Below are positions 38,831 to 40,275 of a DNA stretch of 40,275 nucleotides, one piece after another. Position 1 is the first letter of the stretch; every line of letters starts with the position of its first letter. The position numbers were made by a program, and so were the translations under genes. The notes beneath the pieces are model-generated. The model was not told where the DNA came from, did no database searches, and was given only the letters and a program-made list of their open reading frames with translations. Source of the stretch: Lutibacter sp. (lineage in GTDB: Bacteria > Bacteroidota > Bacteroidia > Flavobacteriales > Flavobacteriaceae); contig JAGPIQ010000007.1 in the NCBI GenBank assembly GCA_018054895.1, positions 1 to 40,275 of the forward strand. Direction: 5' to 3'.

Positions 38831-40275
38831 CTATAACTTCGCATTAAAAGGAATATTCAAACCAACTACAATATTTCTACCAATATTATTAAGATTTAGC
38901 GGTTTTAACCCAGACAAATGATCAATATACGCCTTGTTAAATAAGTTATTAGCCGATACATACCAATTAAATGGTTGTTTATTCACCATTATTTTTGAAC
39001 CAACATTGATATTAAAAAGTTCGTAACTAGGTGTAAAAGTTTCTAATTGTCCTAAATTATCCTGACTTTGATAAGAGGTAAAATTAAATACCAAATATGG
39101 GTTTTTAAACACTCCTATTTTATTTTGTTGTAACTTAACTTCGGCTACATACCTGTTTTGTGGTATTTGTGTTAAATTTCCTCCTTTTGTAAGTTCTCCT
39201 CTAGTAAACGTATAATTGGTATGTACCCCTAACCAATTAAAAGGATGATAATCTAAAGCCGTTTCACCTCCATACAAAACAGCATTATTTTGTACATATT
39301 GCCATATTTGTCCACCTCCTGATGGTGCATTTTCTGTAGTTTGAACAATGTAAATAAAATTATTAACGTTGTTGTAAAACGGACTCACATCAAAAACTAA
39401 TTTATCTATATGAAAATGATAATTCAAATCTATTTGGTAATTTCGTTGTGCTTTTAAATTGATATCACCTCTTTCAAAACGCGATTGATGAATACCATTT
39501 TGCGTAAGCTCAGAGATATTTGGACTTCTAAAACCCGAAGCAACATTTAATTTAAACAAATGATTATTAACCTTATAGGTAGAACCCACAGAACCACTTA
39601 AACTACTATAATCATTATTAATTTCGTATTTATTTACACCTGTAGATATAAAAGGATAGGATTTCATAGTTCTCATATCGTATCGCAAACCTGCATTAAG
39701 CGTTAAAGCATCGGACAAATCAATTTCATCCACTACAAAAACACCAAAATCATTAATGGTTGCATCAGGCATTGGGTTACTATTACCATAATAATCATCC
39801 GCCTCATTTTCTATAAAAGCACCATTAAATCCTAACGTATATTTACTTTTGTTTTGTTTCAAACTATACTTTGTATTATAGGATATGGTTGATAAATCCA
39901 TAGAAGCAAAAATCATATTAGGGTATAAACTTGAATTATCTGCAATTCCTTTTCTTATATTTTGTTGATACGATACATTAACATCTAAAATACCTTCACC
40001 AATAAAAAATTTATTTTTTGAAGCCAATAACTTGTTAACTAAATCTACATTCCAAAAATCTATTTTTCTATCATCATTCTGAACTACCGTAATTGATTTT
40101 TGATTGGTTAAACCATAGGTTGGCGAATTATAATCAAAATACAAAGCAAAATTACCCAGTTCACTTCTATACCCTACATTTGAACTTAAATTTAGCTCCT
40201 TAAATCGGGTATTTACTACTTGGTTTCCGTTTCCATCTTCGTAATCTTTATGATTTTTATTCGTAAAAGAAGCGC
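38831..40275 (-). CDS. TonB-dependent receptor, C-terminal part (runs off right edge)
   Basis: About 480 residues are visible. The frame stays open past 40144 to the window edge (upstream codons read ...GYRSELGNFALYFDYNS), so the gene begins outside. The sequence is all outer-membrane beta-barrel with alternating aromatic strands. It includes LTLNAGLRYDMRTM, the diagnostic VASGFRSPNISEL, and a late LNIGRNIVVGLNIPFNAKL end. The substrate cannot be told: the plug and any N-terminal domain are not visible, and no riboswitch or partner gene lies in the window. The stop is 24 bp from the convergent mrr gene. Confidence 0.9.
   Translation of the reverse strand, partial: ASFTNKNHKDYEDGNGNQVVNTRFKELNLSSNVGYRSELGNFALYFDYNSPTYGLTNQKSITVVQNDDRKIDFWNVDLVNKLLASKNKFFIGEGILDVNVSYQQNIRKGIADNSSLYPNMIFASMDLSTISYNTKYSLKQNKSKYTLGFNGAFIENEADDYYGNSNPMPDATINDFGVFVVDEIDLSDALTLNAGLRYDMRTMKSYPFISTGVNKYEINNDYSSLSGSVGSTYKVNNHLFKLNVASGFRSPNISELTQNGIHQSRFERGDINLKAQRNYQIDLNYHFHIDKLVFDVSPFYNNVNNFIYIVQTTENAPSGGGQIWQYVQNNAVLYGGETALDYHPFNWLGVHTNYTFTRGELTKGGNLTQIPQNRYVAEVKLQQNKIGVFKNPYLVFNFTSYQSQDNLGQLETFTPSYELFNINVGSKIMVNKQPFNWYVSANNLFNKAYIDHLSGLKPLNLNNIGRNIVVGLNIPFNAKL

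Overview
The window looks like chromosomal DNA from a marine-type Flavobacteriaceae/Bacteroidota species. The DNA is AT-rich, and promoter-like boxes match the Bacteroidota -7 consensus TAnnTTTG. There is little Shine-Dalgarno signal. The gene families fit this group: giant HYR/Calx-beta surface proteins, TonB receptors with a carboxypeptidase-like N-terminal domain, and a TPP riboswitch in front of a TonB receptor. Placement below family level is not possible from sequence reading alone.

Left half (1-19336, minus strand): one enormous secreted-protein gene fills 48% of the window and runs off the left edge. It has a signal peptide, an Ig-like N-terminal region, about 45 HYR-type repeats, three linker repeats and about 18 Calx-beta-type repeats. 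It resembles the SprB-class gliding/adhesion proteins exported by the type IX secretion system. A single in-frame TAA at codon 416 splits it, yet the same frame stays open for at least 6029 more codons. The signal-peptide codons contain T8 and T11 tracts, so slippage-based on/off switching is possible.

Middle (19337-29711): a gene-poor stretch holds a terminator-like hairpin and a 12-bp inverted repeat. It is followed by an aspartate-dehydrogenase-like gene and a GNAT acetyltransferase. A minus-strand group comes next: S-adenosylhomocysteinase, a tandem universal-stress protein, tRNA-Ala(GGC) and a terminator. A plus-strand group runs phosphopantetheinyl transferase, PnuC-type transporter, NadR-type kinase and ArfB. 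A TPP riboswitch then precedes a TonB-dependent receptor, ending at a strong, probably bidirectional terminator.

Sulfur locus (29730-36525, minus strand): this is the most coherent functional unit. It encodes a SulP anion transporter with a Cys-rich tail, a CstB-like persulfide dioxygenase/rhodanese fusion, a rhodanese lipoprotein, a haem-binding DUF3365 lipoprotein, a sulfide:quinone oxidoreductase, an unrecognised 54-residue protein, an HMA metal-binding protein and a DUF2892 membrane protein. Three transcription units start here. Each has a palindrome of the form GTAAC-N4-GTTAC (one copy carries one mismatch), placed 21-22 bp upstream of a TAnnTTTG box. That geometry suggests class II activation by one Crp/Fnr-family regulator, so the three units probably form a local sulfide/persulfide-oxidation regulon.

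Right end (36530-40275): ruvB, an Mrr-type type IV restriction endonuclease on the plus strand, and the C-terminal part of a second TonB-dependent receptor that runs off the right edge.
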